Source: Planctomycetota bacterium (GTDB lineage Bacteria; Planctomycetota; UBA1135; UBA2386). From it: DNA of 64,000 bases. Of this stretch, positions 52,646-64,000 are shown in pieces. The position numbers and the translations under genes were made by a program. Numbering within the stretch: the stretch's first letter is position 1; each line of letters opens with the position of its first letter. The notes under the pieces are model-generated. The model saw only the letters and a list, made by a program, of their open reading frames with translations, was not told the origin of the DNA and made no database searches. The stretch covers positions 1 through 64,000 of the forward strand of contig JAJFFD010000066.1 of the NCBI GenBank assembly GCA_021776805.1. Direction: 5' to 3'.

Positions 52646-53175
52646 TGGCTCAGGAGTGGTACTTCTTGCGGGTGCAAGTCGGTCGTGAAGACCGGATCCG
52701 CAAGAACATGGTGGCCCGTCTCAAGCAGGCGGGGCACGAAGACAAGGTTCCGCAGGTCATCGTGCCAACTGAGACTGTCGCTGATCACCGTGGAGGCAAG
52801 CGCCGAATCCGCAAGAAGAAGCTCTACCCGGGCTATCTCATGGTGGAGATGGAGCTGACCGACGATGTCTGGTTCGTGCTTCGCGAGACTCCAGGCTTCG
52901 GTGACTTTGTCGGTGGACGCAGCACGCCGACACCCATGAGCCCGGACGAAGTCGAAAACGTCCTCAACCGCATGGAAGAGAGCAAGAGCCAGCCGAAGCT
53001 CTCCGTGCAGTTCAGTCGGGGCGATCGGGTCAAGATCAAGCAAGGACCCTTCGAGAACATCGATGGTGTGGTCGAAGACGTGAACCCGGAAAAGGGAACT
53101 CTCGAAGTCGCCGTCACCATCTTCGGTCGATCCACGCCCGTTTCTTTGGGTTATTGGGAGGTGGAGCAAGTCTGA
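52645..53175 (+). CDS. nusG: Transcription termination/antitermination protein NusG
   Basis: 176 residues. The NGN domain begins with EWYFLRVQVGREDRIRKNMV and contains PGYLMVEMELTDDVWFVLRETPG; the KOW motif is FSRGDRVKIKQGPFENIDGV. It couples RNA polymerase with Rho or the ribosome. Length and order (secE-nusG-rplK) are standard. Confidence 0.97.
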   Translation: MAQEWYFLRVQVGREDRIRKNMVARLKQAGHEDKVPQVIVPTETVADHRGGKRRIRKKKLYPGYLMVEMELTDDVWFVLRETPGFGDFVGGRSTPTPMSPDEVENVLNRMEESKSQPKLSVQFSRGDRVKIKQGPFENIDGVVEDVNPEKGTLEVAVTIFGRSTPVSLGYWEVEQV

Positions 53176-53243
53176 GCTTCTTCGGAAGTCGGCCAAGCAG
53201 CACCGAACAGGAATTCGAAAGTCAGAACCGGAGTCCATCAGCG

Positions 53244-53262
53244 ACTCTGAGTCTCTCAGAGT
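53244..53262 (+). promoter_or_regulatory. Hairpin in the rplK leader
   Basis: A perfect 8-bp stem (53244-53251 with 53255-53262) with a three-base loop in the 129-bp nusG-rplK gap. A second small stem GGAGC/GCTCC follows just downstream. In many bacteria L1 represses the L11-L1 operon by binding a leader structure here; I cannot confirm the L1 site. Confidence 0.4.
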
Positions 53263-53304
53263 GGGAGGAGCAAACCGGCTCCGCTTGCACCACGGGGAGT
53301 AACA

Positions 53305-53730
53305 ATGGCAAAACAAGTAACCGCAGTCATCAAACTACAGTGCCCTGGTGGGCAGGCGACCCCTGCCCCGCCCGTCGGACCCGCTCTGGGTCAGCATGGG
53401 GTGAACATCGGGCAGTTCGTCAAGGAGTTCAACGACGCGACCCGCGACAAAGCGGGCTTGGTTATCCCGGTGGTAATCAGCGTCTACAAGGACCGCACCT
53501 TCTCCTTCATCATGAAGTCACCGCCTGCGGCGGTACTCCTGAAGAAGGCAGCTGGCCTGGCGAAGGCTGCCAACAACCCCGGCAGCGAGATCGTCGGTTC
53601 GGTGACCAGGGCGCAGGTTCGGGAGATCGCCGAGTTGAAGAAGGCCGACCTCAACGCTGCCAGCGCCGAGGCCGCCATGCGCATCATCGAGGGCACGGCG
53701 CGCTCCGCTGGCATCAAGGTGGAGGGTTAG
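53305..53730 (+). CDS. rplK: Large-subunit ribosomal protein uL11
   Basis: 141 residues, the normal length. Signature [20 protein letters not shown], then [17 protein letters not shown] and the C-terminal rRNA-binding [11 protein letters not shown]. It forms the GTPase-associated centre and activates RelA. GGGGAG precedes the ATG. L1 follows after six bases. Confidence 0.98.
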   Translation: MAKQVTAVIKLQCPGGQATPAPPVGPALGQHGVNIGQFVKEFNDATRDKAGLVIPVVISVYKDRTFSFIMKSPPAAVLLKKAAGLAKAANNPGSEIVGSVTRAQVREIAELKKADLNAASAEAAMRIIEGTARSAGIKVEG

Positions 53731-53736
53731 AACGCG

Positions 53737-54423
53737 ATGACTAGAAAACACAGTAAGCGCTTCAAGAAGGCAGAAGAGCAGGTCGACAAACTGCGCAGCT
53801 ACCAGGCACTCGAGGGCATCAGGCTACTCCAGTCTCTGCCCAAGCCAAAATTCGAAGAGAGCGTGGAAATCGCAGTGCGGCTTGGGATCAACCCCAAGAA
53901 GACCGACCAATTGGTGCGCGGCTCGGTGAGCCTGCCGAAGGGAACCGGCAAGTCGGTTCGCATTGCTGTCTTCGCCGAGGGGGACAAGGCCAAGGAAGCC
54001 GAGGAAGCGGGGGCCGACATCGTCGGTTCCAAGGACCTGGCCGAGAAGATCGCCGGCGGCTATATGGACTTCGACATGACCATAGCCGCCCCCGACATGA
54101 TGAAACACGTCGGCAAGCTCGGTAAGGTCCTCGGCCCTCAGGGAAAGATGCCTTCGCCAAAGGCGGGCACCGTTACGCCGAACGTCGCAGATGCCGTCCG
54201 TGAATTCAAAGCTGGCAAGATCGAGTTCAGAACCGATTCCGGAGCCAACGTTCACGCTGCCATCGGCAAGCGTTCCTTCGCTGCCGAGGACCTGAGTGAG
54301 AACCTCGTGGCCTTCGTTGAACATCTTCGCAACTTGAAGCCAGCGCAGGCCAAGGGCGAGTTCATTCGCAAAGTAGCAATCTCCACTTCCATGGGGCCAG
54401 GCATCCTGGTCGACATGGGCTGA
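53737..54423 (+). CDS. rplA: Large-subunit ribosomal protein uL1
   Basis: 228 residues. It forms the L1 stalk and probably represses its own operon. Typical segments are [59 protein letters not shown] and '[13 protein letters not shown]' at the end. It is followed by rplJ after 17 bases, so there is no room for the long L10 leader seen in E. coli. Confidence 0.98.
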   Translation: MTRKHSKRFKKAEEQVDKLRSYQALEGIRLLQSLPKPKFEESVEIAVRLGINPKKTDQLVRGSVSLPKGTGKSVRIAVFAEGDKAKEAEEAGADIVGSKDLAEKIAGGYMDFDMTIAAPDMMKHVGKLGKVLGPQGKMPSPKAGTVTPNVADAVREFKAGKIEFRTDSGANVHAAIGKRSFAAEDLSENLVAFVEHLRNLKPAQAKGEFIRKVAISTSMGPGILVDMG

Positions 54424-54440
54424 TAGCCAGGAGTCGAGTC

Positions 54441-54968
54441 ATGCCAAGCATCGTCAATGAGTTTCTCCTGGAGGAGCTGACCGAGGAGATCAAAGCTGCC
54501 GGGTCCTGCCTGGTGCTCTCCTTCGATCGTCTAACGGTTTCGGAAGTAAGCGACCTGCGCACTCAACTCCGCGATAGCGGGGTGAACTACAAGGTCGTCA
54601 AGAACCGGCTAGCCGCCAAGGCTTTCAAGAGTAGTTTGGATCTGGACCTCACGGCCGCGTTCAGCGGCAAGTGCGGAGTCATAACTGCGCCCGAGGAGGG
54701 CGTGATCTCCGCGGCCAAGTTGGTGCGCGAGTCGATCAAGAAGCAGAAGGATCCCAAGATCAACATCACCGGTGGTGTTATCGAGGGTGAGGCCTTGCTG
54801 GGTGCTGCAGCCGCAGCGATCCCGGACATGCCTGACCGCAACACGGTGAATGCACAGCTGGCCGGAATGATATCCGCGCCTGCTCGCGCTCTCGCCACGG
54901 TCACTCAAGGCCTGGCTTCAGGGATGGCCCGCGTCATCCAGGCCAAGATGGACAAGGAGGCGGGCTAA
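54441..54968 (+). CDS. rplJ: Large-subunit ribosomal protein uL10
   Basis: 175 residues, the anchor of the L7/L12 stalk. Recognised from SCLVLSFDRLTVSEVSDLRT, the NYKVVKNRLAAKAF segment and LAGMISAPARALATVTQGLA, followed by the C-terminal helix that binds L7/L12 dimers. The gap to rplL is 95 bases. Confidence 0.96.
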   Translation: MPSIVNEFLLEELTEEIKAAGSCLVLSFDRLTVSEVSDLRTQLRDSGVNYKVVKNRLAAKAFKSSLDLDLTAAFSGKCGVITAPEEGVISAAKLVRESIKKQKDPKINITGGVIEGEALLGAAAAAIPDMPDRNTVNAQLAGMISAPARALATVTQGLASGMARVIQAKMDKEAG

Positions 54969-55063
54969 CGAGTCCGCAGAGTTTTATTCAGTCCCGGGCA
55001 TGCACTGCAACCTGAGGGCTGGTCATTGCAAGAAACAGGAATTCCCAAGATTGGAGGTTTGAA

Positions 55064-55462
55064 ATGTCTGAAGAGCAGACTGTGACACTTGATGCGGACC
55101 TGGAAGAGATCTTCCAGAAGATCGACGGGCTCACCCTCGGCAAGGCTTCTCAGTTGGTGAAAGCGATGGAAGATCGTTGGGGCGTTTCCGCCGCAGCGCC
55201 TGCCGCTGTCGCTGTTGCCGCCGGCGACGGTGGTGCCGCTGAAGAAGAGAAGACCGAGTTCGACGTCATCCTTAAGGGTGCCGGCAGCAATAAGATTGCC
55301 GTCATCAAGGCCGTGCGCGAAATCACCGGCTTGGGCCTCAAGGAGGCCAAAGCAGTGGTGGAGGAAGCGCCCAAGGCGATCAAGGAAGGCATTGCCAAGG
55401 ATGAGGCCGAAGAGCTCAAGAAGAAGCTCGACGATGCCGGCGCCGAGGTGGAGCTCAAGTAG
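55064..55462 (+). CDS. rplL: Large-subunit ribosomal protein bL12 (L7/L12)
   Basis: 132 residues: N-terminal dimerisation domain, an Ala-rich hinge and the C-terminal factor-binding domain with [20 protein letters not shown] and [25 protein letters not shown] at good spacing precedes the ATG, suiting its high, four-to-six-copy expression. An attenuator-like hairpin follows at 55524. Confidence 0.98.
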   Translation: MSEEQTVTLDADLEEIFQKIDGLTLGKASQLVKAMEDRWGVSAAAPAAVAVAAGDGGAAEEEKTEFDVILKGAGSNKIAVIKAVREITGLGLKEAKAVVEEAPKAIKEGIAKDEAEELKKKLDDAGAEVELK

Positions 55463-55523
55463 ACCCGGTGCCGCCGGGCGGATACTTCCAGACCCTTTTC
55501 AACCGATCCGTGCCTGGTGTCAG

Positions 55524-55570
55524 GGGCGGGTTTCGGCCTATTCTATGCGCCGAAATTGCGCCCTTGTTTT
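55524..55570 (+). terminator. Attenuator between rplL and rpoB
   Basis: Bases 55524-55537 pair with 55549-55563 (14 pairs, two G-U, one bulged G) around an 11-base loop, followed by ttgtttt. This is a good intrinsic terminator inside the 286-bp rplL-rpoB gap. Partial read-through would make ribosomal proteins in excess of RNA polymerase, as known for E. coli. The rest of the gap shows no gene. Confidence 0.7.
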
Positions 55571-55748
55571 CCAGATCCCAATGATTCCCTGGTCCTTCCC
55601 CGGAAAATGGCTTTGCCAGGGGCCGGTCAAGGGCTGTACCTTCCCTGCTGTTGCTGTGGTTCAGTTTTTGCTAGGCGGGGGGCTGTGTGGTCCGGCCTCC
55701 TTCTGTTCCCAGCCAGCGCCAGGATCCCCTTACAGGCTGAACGCTTAG

Positions 55749-58700
55749 GTGCCGAGCATGCAGACCGTGACGTACGGGCATTTCCAGTCCGTAGCGGAGA
55801 TTCCCAACCTCGTAGAGATGCAGACAGATTCCTATCAGGGATTTCTGCAGCCCGAGGTACTCCCCAACAAGCGCAAGAACCAGGGCCTGGAGGCCCTCTT
55901 GCGCGAAGTGTTTCCGATCTACTCCTACGACAAGACTCTCTGTCTGGAGTACATCGGCTACGAACTGGGAAGACCCCGCTATACGCCGGAGGAATGTCGC
56001 AAGCTGCGCATGACCTACGGCTATCCCTTCAAGATCCGGGTTCGCCTGGTCAAACCCGAGCCGGTCGAGGAGGAGATCTACCTCGGCGAGATCCCGATCA
56101 TGATCGGCGGCGGCGAGTTCATCATCAATGGCTCGGAGCGGGTCACTGTCAGTCAGCTGCACCGTTCGCCAGGCGTCGATTTCTCAGTCGAGATCCATGC
56201 TGGCGAAAAGCGTCTGCACACCTGCTGGATCATTCCAGAGCGCGGCAGTTGGATCGAGCTCAACGTCAGCAAGAAGGATGCGGTCACCGTGCGCATCGAC
56301 CAGTCGGGCAAGTTCTCGGCGGCTACCTTGCTGCGCGCGATGGACGAGAAGTATTCGACGGATGCTGCCATCATCCACGAGTTCTACGACGTCAAGAAGG
56401 TCACGCGGAAGAAGTCCGATCCCAACACCAAGTTTGCGAGCAACCTCGTTGGCGCCTATGCAGTCGGCGATATCGTCGATACTGAGAGCGGTGACCCCTT
56501 CGTGCGATCAGGCGAGGAAATCACCGAGGAGGCAGCTGAGGCGATTGCTGAGACCGAGATCAAGTCGGTAGAGGTGCTGCGCGATCCGGAAGACGTGCTC
56601 ATCCTCAACACACTCCGCGAGGATGTGACCTCGACCCATGAGGAGGCGCTGCTCAAGATTTACGGCCGACTCCGCCCGGGTAACCCGCCGCAGCTCGAGA
56701 AGGCTCGGGATCTCTTCCGTGAGAAGTTCTTCGACGAAACGCGCTATCGGCTTGGCCGGGTTGGGCGCTTCCGCCTGAACCGCAAGTTCAATCAGGAAGT
56801 AGACGAAGCGCAGCAGACCCTTCTGCCAGTCGACTTCGTTCAGGCCATTCGCTACATCACCGAGCTGCGCGCCAATGTCGGCGAAGTCGACGATATTGAC
56901 CATCTAGGTAATCGTCGCGTGCGCACCATTCATGAGCTGGCAGGAGAGGAGTTCCGCAAGGGCTTCCTCAAGCTGCGACGAACTGCTCAGGAGCGTATGA
57001 ATCTCGAGAACATCGAGACGGTGACGCCGCGCAACTTGATAAACTCCAAGACCTTCTCGTCGGCTATCGAGTACTTCTTTGGTCGTGGCGAGCTCTCGCA
57101 GGTCGTTGACCAAACGAACCCCCTGTCCCAGCTCACGCACGAGCGTCGCCTCTCGGCCTTGGGCCCTGGTGGCCTCAATCGAAAGCGTGCGGGCTTCGAA
57201 GTTCGTGACGTGCATATCTCGCACTACGGCAGACTCTGCCCGATCGAGACCCCAGAAGGCACCAACATCGGCCTCATCTCGAGCTTGGCGATCTACTCGT
57301 CCCTTGATGAGTACGGTTTCCTTTGCACCCCTTATCACGAGGTGAAGAAGGGCAAGTTGACCGGCAAGATCGTCAAGCTACGCGCCGACCAGGAGTTCTC
57401 CGCGATCCTGGCGCCGGCAGATACGAAGCTTGATGATGCCGACAAGCTGATTGGCGAAAACGATCGCATCATCGCCCGCGTCAAGGGTGATCCGATGCTC
57501 GTGAAGGGCACTGATGTCCAGTACATGGATGTCAGTCCGAGCCAGATCGTCGGTGTGTCCGCAGCCCTCATTCCCTTCCTCGAGCATGACGATGCAAACC
57601 GTGCCCTCATGGGTTCGAACATGCAGCGGCAGGCGGTGCCCCTTCTCACTTCAGAGGCGCCCCTGGTTGGCACTGGCATGGAGGACATCGTTGCCCAGAA
57701 CTCCAGCATGGTCGTCCGGGCCCGCAAGGCCGGCGAAGTTACCTTCGTAGATGCCTCCAAGATCGTTATCGAAGACGAGGTCTACCGACTCCGTAAGTTC
57801 GAGGGTCTCAACGAGCGCACCTGCATCAACCAGACTCCTCTGATCAGTATTGGCCAGAAGGTCGCCGAGAATCAGATTCTGGCGGACGGTGCGGCGACGG
57901 ATAACGGTGTGCTCGCTCTGGGCAAGAACCTCACCGTCGCCTTCATGCCATGGGATGGCTACAACTACGAGGACGCCATCCTGCTCTCGGAAAACCTGGT
58001 CAAAGACGATGTTTACACGTCGATTCATATCGACGAGTTCGAGATCGAGATTCGTGAGACCAAGTTGGGCCGGGAGGAGTTCACCCGCGACATCCCCAAT
58101 GTCTCCGAGCGCGCCCTGCGCCACCTTGACGAGACCGGCATCGTGCATGTGGGGACGCGGGTCAAGGCCGGCGACCTCTTGGTCGGCAAGGTGGCTCCCA
58201 AGAGCAAGAGCGAACTGACTCCAGAAGAGAAGCTCCTGCACGCGATCTTTGGACGAGCTGGTGAGGACGTGAAGAACGCCTCCTTGGAAGTCCCCAGTGG
58301 TGTCGAGGGCATCGTCATTGCCGCGGAGAAGTTTTCCCGCAAGGTCAACCTGACCGAGAAGGAGCGCAACCGCAACCTGCAAGAGATCAAGGCAGCGGAA
58401 ATCGAGTTCCTGAGCCAGTACCGGGATTCGACCCGGGTTCTGGTCAAGGATGCCTCCGAGATCATGAGCAGCCCGCTCACTGAGGCCGATGGCAAGAGTC
58501 AGGTGCTGGTCGGTGACGACATGCTCCTCCTCGACCTGCGTCGGATCAGAGACTTGGTCCGTGCCAATGCCGAGAACCACAAAGACACCAAGGTCCGCAA
58601 CGAGCTCATCGGTCTGGTCCAGCATCACACCGAGAAAATCGAGGAAGCGGAAACTGCCAAGAACAAGCTGGTCAACCGCCTTTCCCGGGGCGATGAGTTG

Positions 58701-59468
58701 CCCACGGGTGTCCTCGAGATGGTCAAGGTCTATGTCGCCACCAAGCGCAAGATCTCGGTGGGGGACAAGATGGCAGGTCGCCACGGCAATAAGGGTGTGA
58801 TCAGTAAGATCCTCCCTGTTGAAGACATGCCTTTCCTCGCGGACGGGACGCCGGTCGATATCGTCCTGAATCCCCTCGGTGTGCCTAGCCGAATGAACGT
58901 CGGGCAGATCCTGGAGACTCACTTGGGCTGGGCCGCCAAGAAGCTTGGCTTCCGCGCCATCACGCCGGTCTTCGATGGCGCCTCGGAAGGTGATATCGAG
59001 AAGGCGCTGATCGAGGCCGGAGAGCGCAGTGACGGCAAGAGCAGGCTATTCGATGGCCGCACTGGCGAGTCCTTTACCCAGGAAGTAACGGTTGGAGCTC
59101 TCTACATGCTCAAGCTGCATCACCTGGTTGATGACAAGGTGCATGCCCGAGCTACTGGCCCCTATTCGCTGATTACCCAGCAGCCGCTGGGTGGAAAGGC
59201 TCGCTTCGGCGGCCAGCGATTTGGCGAGATGGAAGTCTGGGCCCTCGAAGCCTATGGCGCTGCCAATGTCCTACAGGAGTTGCTGACTGTGAAGTCGGAC
59301 GACGTGGACGGCCGCACCAAGATTTACGAGGCGATGGTCAAGAACGAGAACATTCTGGAACCGGGAACTCCGGTCTCATTCGGCGTGCTTTGCAACGAAA
59401 TCAAGGGCCTGGGCCTGAGTATCGAACTGCACAAGCGCGGCGCTCCAGAAGAGATTTTGGGCGAGTGA
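55749..59468 (+). CDS. rpoB: RNA polymerase beta subunit
   Basis: 1239 residues. All conserved regions are seen: [31 protein letters not shown], the rifampicin region [20 protein letters not shown] (one Phe-to-Val and one Asn-to-Thr change from E. coli), [24 protein letters not shown] and [20 protein letters not shown]. The start may be GTG 55749 or ATG 55758, the latter with AGGTG seven bases upstream. The N-terminus resembles planctomycete RpoB (inference from memory). rpoC follows after 47 bases. Confidence 0.97.
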   Translation: MPSMQTVTYGHFQSVAEIPNLVEMQTDSYQGFLQPEVLPNKRKNQGLEALLREVFPIYSYDKTLCLEYIGYELGRPRYTPEECRKLRMTYGYPFKIRVRLVKPEPVEEEIYLGEIPIMIGGGEFIINGSERVTVSQLHRSPGVDFSVEIHAGEKRLHTCWIIPERGSWIELNVSKKDAVTVRIDQSGKFSAATLLRAMDEKYSTDAAIIHEFYDVKKVTRKKSDPNTKFASNLVGAYAVGDIVDTESGDPFVRSGEEITEEAAEAIAETEIKSVEVLRDPEDVLILNTLREDVTSTHEEALLKIYGRLRPGNPPQLEKARDLFREKFFDETRYRLGRVGRFRLNRKFNQEVDEAQQTLLPVDFVQAIRYITELRANVGEVDDIDHLGNRRVRTIHELAGEEFRKGFLKLRRTAQERMNLENIETVTPRNLINSKTFSSAIEYFFGRGELSQVVDQTNPLSQLTHERRLSALGPGGLNRKRAGFEVRDVHISHYGRLCPIETPEGTNIGLISSLAIYSSLDEYGFLCTPYHEVKKGKLTGKIVKLRADQEFSAILAPADTKLDDADKLIGENDRIIARVKGDPMLVKGTDVQYMDVSPSQIVGVSAALIPFLEHDDANRALMGSNMQRQAVPLLTSEAPLVGTGMEDIVAQNSSMVVRARKAGEVTFVDASKIVIEDEVYRLRKFEGLNERTCINQTPLISIGQKVAENQILADGAATDNGVLALGKNLTVAFMPWDGYNYEDAILLSENLVKDDVYTSIHIDEFEIEIRETKLGREEFTRDIPNVSERALRHLDETGIVHVGTRVKAGDLLVGKVAPKSKSELTPEEKLLHAIFGRAGEDVKNASLEVPSGVEGIVIAAEKFSRKVNLTEKERNRNLQEIKAAEIEFLSQYRDSTRVLVKDASEIMSSPLTEADGKSQVLVGDDMLLLDLRRIRDLVRANAENHKDTKVRNELIGLVQHHTEKIEEAETAKNKLVNRLSRGDELPTGVLEMVKVYVATKRKISVGDKMAGRHGNKGVISKILPVEDMPFLADGTPVDIVLNPLGVPSRMNVGQILETHLGWAAKKLGFRAITPVFDGASEGDIEKALIEAGERSDGKSRLFDGRTGESFTQEVTVGALYMLKLHHLVDDKVHARATGPYSLITQQPLGGKARFGGQRFGEMEVWALEAYGAANVLQELLTVKSDDVDGRTKIYEAMVKNENILEPGTPVSFGVLCNEIKGLGLSIELHKRGAPEEILGE

Positions 59469-59515
59469 GCTCCGCCATATTGTTCGTATGAAGGCATTCA
59501 ACTGAGTGGATTGAG

Positions 59516-62500
59516 ATGGTCGAAGCGATCTACGACAAGATCAACGATTACGCGTCTGTAACCATCCGACTGGCCTCACCGGAAGACATCCGGTCTTGGT
59601 CCTTCGGAGAGGTGAAGAAGCCGGAAACGATCAACTACAGGACCTATCGCTCCGAGCGCGACGGCCTCTTTTGCGAGAGGATCTTCGGGCCGGAGAAGGA
59701 CTGGGAATGTAGCTGTGGCAAGTACAAGGGCATCAAGCACAAGGGGATCATCTGCGACAAGTGTGGCGTGATGATCACCACCAGCCGTGTGCGCCGAAAG
59801 CGCATGGGGCACATCAATCTTGCAGCGCCCATTGCCCACATCTGGTTCTTCAAGGCTATGCCCTCCCGTCTCGGGACCTTGCTGGGCATGAAGACTTCCA
59901 GCCTCGAGCGGGTGATCTACTTCCAGGACTATGTCGTCATCGAACCGGGTGACACACCCCTGCAGTGCAACCAACTGCTGACCGAGGAGGAGTACCGCCA
60001 GGCGCGGCAGAAGTTCGGCAACAGTTTCCAGGCCGGTATGGGCGCAGAGGCAGCTCGCGAGTTGCTGCGTCGCATCGACATGGATGAGTTGGCCGAAGAG
60101 CTGCGTGAGGAACTCAAGCTCACCGAGGCCAAGCAGAAGATCAAGGACATCATCAAGCGTCTGAAGACCGTCGAGATGGTGCGCGACTCGGGCAACAAGG
60201 CCGAGTGGATGATTCTCAACGTGATCCCGGTCATTCCACCGGATTTGCGCCCCCTCGTTCTCTTGGATTCGGGCAACTTCGCCACATCGGACCTCAACGA
60301 CCTCTACCGGCGCCTGATCAACCGCAACAATCGGTTGAAGAAGCTCCTCGACCTGAATGCTCCCGAGGTCATCATCCGCAACGAAAAGCGGATGTTGCAG
60401 CAGTCCGTTGATGCGCTCTTCGATAACGGTCGCTGCCGACGCCCAGTCCTGGGCAGTAGCAACCGGCCGCTGAAGTCCCTCACCGACATGATCAAGGGCA
60501 AGCAGGGGCGCTTCCGCGAGAACCTGCTTGGCAAGCGCGTCGATTACAGTGCGCGTTCGGTGATCGTCGTCGGCCCCGAGCTCAGCTTGCACCAGTGTGG
60601 TCTGCCCAAGATCATCGCTCTTGAGCTCTACCAGCCATTCATCATCCGCCGCCTCAAGGAGCTCGGCCACGTCGACACCATCAAGTCGGCGAAGAAGATG
60701 CTCGAGCGAAAGGACGAGGAAGTCTGGGATATCCTCGAAGAGGTCATCCAGGGTCATCCGGTTCTTCTCAACCGTGCTCCTACATTGCACCGCATGGGTA
60801 TCCAGGCCTTCGAGCCGGTACTCGTAGAGGGCAACGCGATTCGCCTGCACCCACTGGTCTGCGCCGGATTCAATGCTGACTTCGACGGTGACCAGATGGC
60901 GGTGCACCTGCCATTGAGCTTTGAGGCCCAGATCGAAGCCTGCACATTGATGTTGTCCATCAACAACATCTTCTCGCCGGCACACGGCGGCCCGATCATC
61001 GCGCCTAACCAGGATATCGTGATGGGCTGCTACTTCCTGACCCTCATGCGACCTGGCGAGCTTGGGGACGGCATGATCTTCTCGAGCCCAGATGAGCTCT
61101 GGTTGGCCTTTTCCTGCAACGTCATCCACATCCAAGCCAAGATCAAGGTCTGGCTGAAGGCCGGTATCGAAGTCCGTGATCGTGACCGCATCTTCCGGAC
61201 CGACGGGGAGATGCTTGTGGAGACCTGTCCGGGCCGGGTGATGTTCAATGACATCCTCCCGGAGGGAATGCCCTTCTACAACTTCGACCTGGACAAGAAG
61301 GCGCTGTCCAACATCATCGCCGACTGTCACCTGCTCTGTGGTCGGGTGAAGACGCTGGCGCTTCTGGATGACCTCAAGAGGATCGGTTTCGAATCGGCCA
61401 CCAAGGCCGGTGTCTCCTTCGGCAAGGACGACATGCTCGTCCCGCCAACCAAGAAGAAGATCATCGATGAGACTCAGGCCGACGTCGAGAAAATCATGGA
61501 GGCCAACTCCCGCGGTATCATCACGGAGGGTGAGCGCTACTTGAAGGTGATCGATGCCTGGACTCATGCCCGCGAACGGATCGGTGAGGACATGCTCCAG
61601 GAGCTGCGCAACGACACACGCGAAGGCAAGCCGTACATCAACCCGATCTATTGCATGGTCATGAGCAAGGCTCGTGGCTCGGTGGAGCAGATTCGCCAGC
61701 TGGCCGGCATGCGGGGTCTGATGGCCAAGCCATCCGGCAAGATCATCGAGACACCCATCAAGGCCAACTTCCGCGAAGGTCTGCGGGTCCTCGAGTACTT
61801 CTCTTCGACCCATGGTGCTCGCAAGGGCTTGGCAGATACCGCCCTGAAGACAGCTGACTCGGGTTACCTGACCCGTAAGCTCGCCGACGTAGCCCAGAAC
61901 GTGGTGATCACGGTGGTGGACTGCGGAACCCCTAATGGCATCGAAAAGGGTGTCGTCTACCAGGGTGACAAGGTTGCCGTCAGCTTTATCGACGCCATCA
62001 CCGGTCGGACCGCGCGGACGCAGATCGTTGATCACATCAGCGACGAAGTGATCTGCCAGGAAAACGACCTGATCACTCCGGACGTGGCCAGGCAGATTGA
62101 GTCAGTGGTTAGTTCGGAGAGCATTCTGGTCCGATCACCTCTGTCTTGCGAAGCGCCTCTCGGCATTTGCGAGAAGTGTTATGGCATGGATCTGAGCCGC
62201 AATGCTCCGGCGGAGGCTGGCCTCGCAGTCGGCATCATCGCCGCCCAGTCCATTGGTGAGCCGGGAACTCAGCTCACCATGCGGACCTTCCACATCGGTG
62301 GTACTGCTTCGTCCAAGGTCGAGGATTCCGACATCAAGACCAAGCGCGGCGGGCGCATCCGCTTCGCCAACCTGGAGACCATCAACCGTAAGGACGGCAA
62401 GCGTATCGCCCTCAAGCGGAAGGGTGAGATGCTCCTGGTCGATACGAAGGACCGCGAAATCGAGCGCTACCAGATTCCTATCGGTGCGCACCTCTTGGTC

Positions 62501-63733
62501 ACGGAGGACCAGGAAATCGAGCCGCAGACTGTCCTCTGTTCTTGGGATCCGCACCACAATCCCATTCTCGCCGAGGTTGACGGCACCCTGCGCTACGAGG
62601 ACATCCTCGAGGGCAAGACCATCAAGCTCGAGACAGATCCGGAAAGTAAGGTCGCTCGCAAGGTGATCATCGAGCACAAGGGTGAGTTGCATCCCCAGGT
62701 GATCATCGAGGACGAAGCCGGTAATCGTGCCGCCATCCACCCGCTGCCAGAGAAGGCATATATCGAGGTGGACAATGGAAGCTATGTCGAGGCAGGCACC
62801 CTGCTGGCAAAGACTCCTCGTGAGATCCAGGGCACGCAGGACATCACTGGTGGTCTGCCGCGGATTACCGAGCTCTTCGAGGCACGGCGGCCCAAAGATC
62901 CGGCGGTCCTCTCGGAGATCGAAGGTGTCGTCGAGATCGGTGACAAGCGACGAGGCAAGCGCACTATCATCGTTCGCGGTGAGGCTGGCGTTGAACATGA
63001 GCACATGGTGCCGCAGGGCAAGAACCTGCGAATTCACCGTGGCGATCACGTCTTCGAGGGTGAGCCCCTGGTCGACGGCCCGCGCGTTCCCCATGACATT
63101 CTTGCCATTCAGGGCGAGAAGGCGGTGCAGGAGTACCTCCTGCGTGAAGTGCAGTCGGTCTATCGCGCGCAAGGTGTGACCATCGACGACAAGCACGTGG
63201 AGATCATCCTGGCGCAGATGATGCGCAAGGTGCAGGTCAACGATCCTGGTGACGCGGACTTCCTCCCCGGTGCCGTTGTGGACAAGTTCAGGTTCCGGGC
63301 TTCGAACGAGGAACTCATCCGGGTGAAGAAGAAGCCCGCCAGCAGCTCGCCGCTGTTGCTCGGTATTACCAAGGCATCTCTGCAATCCGAGTCCTTTATC
63401 TCGGCCGCTTCCTTCCAGGAGACCACCAAGGTTCTCACCGAGGCTGCGCTCGCCGGCAAGCGGGACAATCTGATCGGTCTCAAGGAGAATGTCATCCTTG
63501 GACACCTGGTTCCGACCGGAACTGGCTTCCGGAGCTACCTGAAGACGAGGGTCCAGAAGAACGTGGATCTGCAGGCTGCTGCGGAGGAGATCGGCAGATT
63601 GAGCAAGCAGGGCTTCGTGGATGTGGGAGGACCGGTTATTCGCCTCGAAGGCGAAAGCCGCGAAGTGCCTGCAGCTCCGCCGCCCATGGCGCCGACCATC
63701 GACGAGGCTTCAGACCCTGAACCGGCATCTTGA
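59516..63733 (+). CDS. rpoC: RNA polymerase beta' subunit
   Basis: 1405 residues. The N-terminal zinc site is [20 protein letters not shown]; the catalytic Mg site is [12 protein letters not shown] (near 455). The bridge-helix and trigger-loop region [20 protein letters not shown] and the second zinc site ([13 protein letters not shown]) are present. The C-terminal part ends in an Ala/Pro-rich tail. Normal length; ATG 59516 follows a weak GAG. Then comes rpsL. Confidence 0.98.
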   Translation: MVEAIYDKINDYASVTIRLASPEDIRSWSFGEVKKPETINYRTYRSERDGLFCERIFGPEKDWECSCGKYKGIKHKGIICDKCGVMITTSRVRRKRMGHINLAAPIAHIWFFKAMPSRLGTLLGMKTSSLERVIYFQDYVVIEPGDTPLQCNQLLTEEEYRQARQKFGNSFQAGMGAEAARELLRRIDMDELAEELREELKLTEAKQKIKDIIKRLKTVEMVRDSGNKAEWMILNVIPVIPPDLRPLVLLDSGNFATSDLNDLYRRLINRNNRLKKLLDLNAPEVIIRNEKRMLQQSVDALFDNGRCRRPVLGSSNRPLKSLTDMIKGKQGRFRENLLGKRVDYSARSVIVVGPELSLHQCGLPKIIALELYQPFIIRRLKELGHVDTIKSAKKMLERKDEEVWDILEEVIQGHPVLLNRAPTLHRMGIQAFEPVLVEGNAIRLHPLVCAGFNADFDGDQMAVHLPLSFEAQIEACTLMLSINNIFSPAHGGPIIAPNQDIVMGCYFLTLMRPGELGDGMIFSSPDELWLAFSCNVIHIQAKIKVWLKAGIEVRDRDRIFRTDGEMLVETCPGRVMFNDILPEGMPFYNFDLDKKALSNIIADCHLLCGRVKTLALLDDLKRIGFESATKAGVSFGKDDMLVPPTKKKIIDETQADVEKIMEANSRGIITEGERYLKVIDAWTHARERIGEDMLQELRNDTREGKPYINPIYCMVMSKARGSVEQIRQLAGMRGLMAKPSGKIIETPIKANFREGLRVLEYFSSTHGARKGLADTALKTADSGYLTRKLADVAQNVVITVVDCGTPNGIEKGVVYQGDKVAVSFIDAITGRTARTQIVDHISDEVICQENDLITPDVARQIESVVSSESILVRSPLSCEAPLGICEKCYGMDLSRNAPAEAGLAVGIIAAQSIGEPGTQLTMRTFHIGGTASSKVEDSDIKTKRGGRIRFANLETINRKDGKRIALKRKGEMLLVDTKDREIERYQIPIGAHLLVTEDQEIEPQTVLCSWDPHHNPILAEVDGTLRYEDILEGKTIKLETDPESKVARKVIIEHKGELHPQVIIEDEAGNRAAIHPLPEKAYIEVDNGSYVEAGTLLAKTPREIQGTQDITGGLPRITELFEARRPKDPAVLSEIEGVVEIGDKRRGKRTIIVRGEAGVEHEHMVPQGKNLRIHRGDHVFEGEPLVDGPRVPHDILAIQGEKAVQEYLLREVQSVYRAQGVTIDDKHVEIILAQMMRKVQVNDPGDADFLPGAVVDKFRFRASNEELIRVKKKPASSSPLLLGITKASLQSESFISAASFQETTKVLTEAALAGKRDNLIGLKENVILGHLVPTGTGFRSYLKTRVQKNVDLQAAAEEIGRLSKQGFVDVGGPVIRLEGESREVPAAPPPMAPTIDEASDPEPAS

Positions 63734-63781
63734 GGTCTCGCCTCTTCTCCCACCGAAATCCCTCCCTCCAACAAGCCATCC

Positions 63782-63804
63782 CTGCAGGGGCGAAATCCCT
63801 GCAG
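63782..63804 (+). other. Hairpin in the rpoC-rpsL gap
   Basis: ctgcaggg (63782-63789) pairs with ccctgcag (63797-63804). No T tract follows. It could be an RNA-processing stem or a weak attenuator. The 141-base gap has no gene. Confidence 0.4.
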
Positions 63805-63874
63805 CACTTGAAATCCGGGCGCTGGAGCCTAGACTCCCGCCCCCTGTTACGGGTGATGTAACCCGATAGAGCGT

Positions 63875-64000
63875 ATGCCCACGATCAACCAACTGGTCCG
63901 AAAAGGCCGCAAGAAGCTCCAGACCAAGAGCAAGAGCCCGGTTCTGGAGAGCTGCCCGCAAAAGCGGGGAGTCTGCTTGCAGGTCAAGACCATGACGCCG
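63875..64000 (+). CDS. rpsL: Small-subunit ribosomal protein uS12 (partial, cut by window end)
   Basis: The first 42 codons: starts [16 protein letters not shown] and reaches [18 protein letters not shown], the decoding-centre protein and streptomycin target. The window ends just before the lysine associated with streptomycin resistance. It begins the str operon next to rpoBC, the usual order. Confidence 0.96.
   Translation, partial: MPTINQLVRKGRKKLQTKSKSPVLESCPQKRGVCLQVKTMTP

Noticed and set aside
59576..62035. An 819-residue open frame on the minus strand
   Set aside because: Antisense to rpoC throughout; no recognisable domain.

Overview
The window is a 64 kb piece of a GC-rich (by eye about 60%) chromosome of a diderm bacterium. 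It is core genome throughout: I see no insertion sequence, prophage, integrase or CRISPR array. Several features point to Planctomycetota or a close relative, which is an inference. EF-Tu has the TTTTAAI P-loop tail and the KGGTVRD switch I that I recall from planctomycete EF-Tu. SecD and SecF are fused. RpoB and RpoC have planctomycete-like N-termini. The 5S rRNA is only about 108 nt. A short PEP-CTERM protein is present. LptE, a BamD-like protein, Mla proteins and two Kdo-kinase-like proteins show that it makes an LPS-type outer membrane.

Layout. 1-870: the 3' end of 23S rRNA, 5S rRNA and a strong terminator. 882-1744: a 4 x 16 bp tandem repeat and a small membrane protein. 1760-8973 (minus strand): trmD-rplS-secDF-nadB-hflX. 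9044-11946 (plus): ribE-hutI-ftcD, with hutI lacking a normal start codon. 11955-16689: HtrA protease, Der GTPase, glutamate dehydrogenase and a Kdo-kinase-like protein. 16697-19058: RNase P RNA, a PEP-CTERM protein, ruvX and manC. 19070-22642: a giant AsmA/TamB-like protein. 22908-23108: a putative 66-residue bacterial histone. 23241-33957 (minus): tsaB, glmM, a fused c-di-AMP cyclase/YbbR gene, folP, ftsH, lptE, a bamD-like gene, recO and a CNNM/CorC protein. 34160-36994: an HDOD-GGDEF protein divergent from a sigma factor. 37002-41188 (minus): mlaD-mlaF-mlaE preceded by an unusual lipoprotein built from 'xWPF' repeats. 41295-49005: trpS, two lipoproteins, a second Kdo-kinase-like gene, HU, a trans-sulfuration enzyme, mutS2 without its Smr domain and a response regulator. 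49005-64000: aroC, then the translation/transcription cluster tRNA-Thr/Tyr/Gly/Thr-tuf-tRNA-Trp-secE-nusG-rplKAJL-rpoBC-rpsL, cut by the window end.

How the genes work together. Three themes dominate: the information-processing core; envelope biogenesis (SecDF, FtsH, LptE, BamD-like, Mla, AsmA-like, ManC, GlmM, Kdo kinases); and signalling (c-di-AMP, c-di-GMP, sigma factor, response regulator). Many neighbours overlap by four bases (ATGA or TTGA), which implies translational coupling. The most interesting items are the WP-repeat lipoprotein fused to an Mla operon, the single-chain CdaA-CdaR, the histone-fold protein, an EF-Tu whose P-loop Asp is Ala, the start-codon problem of hutI and the MutS2 without Smr.
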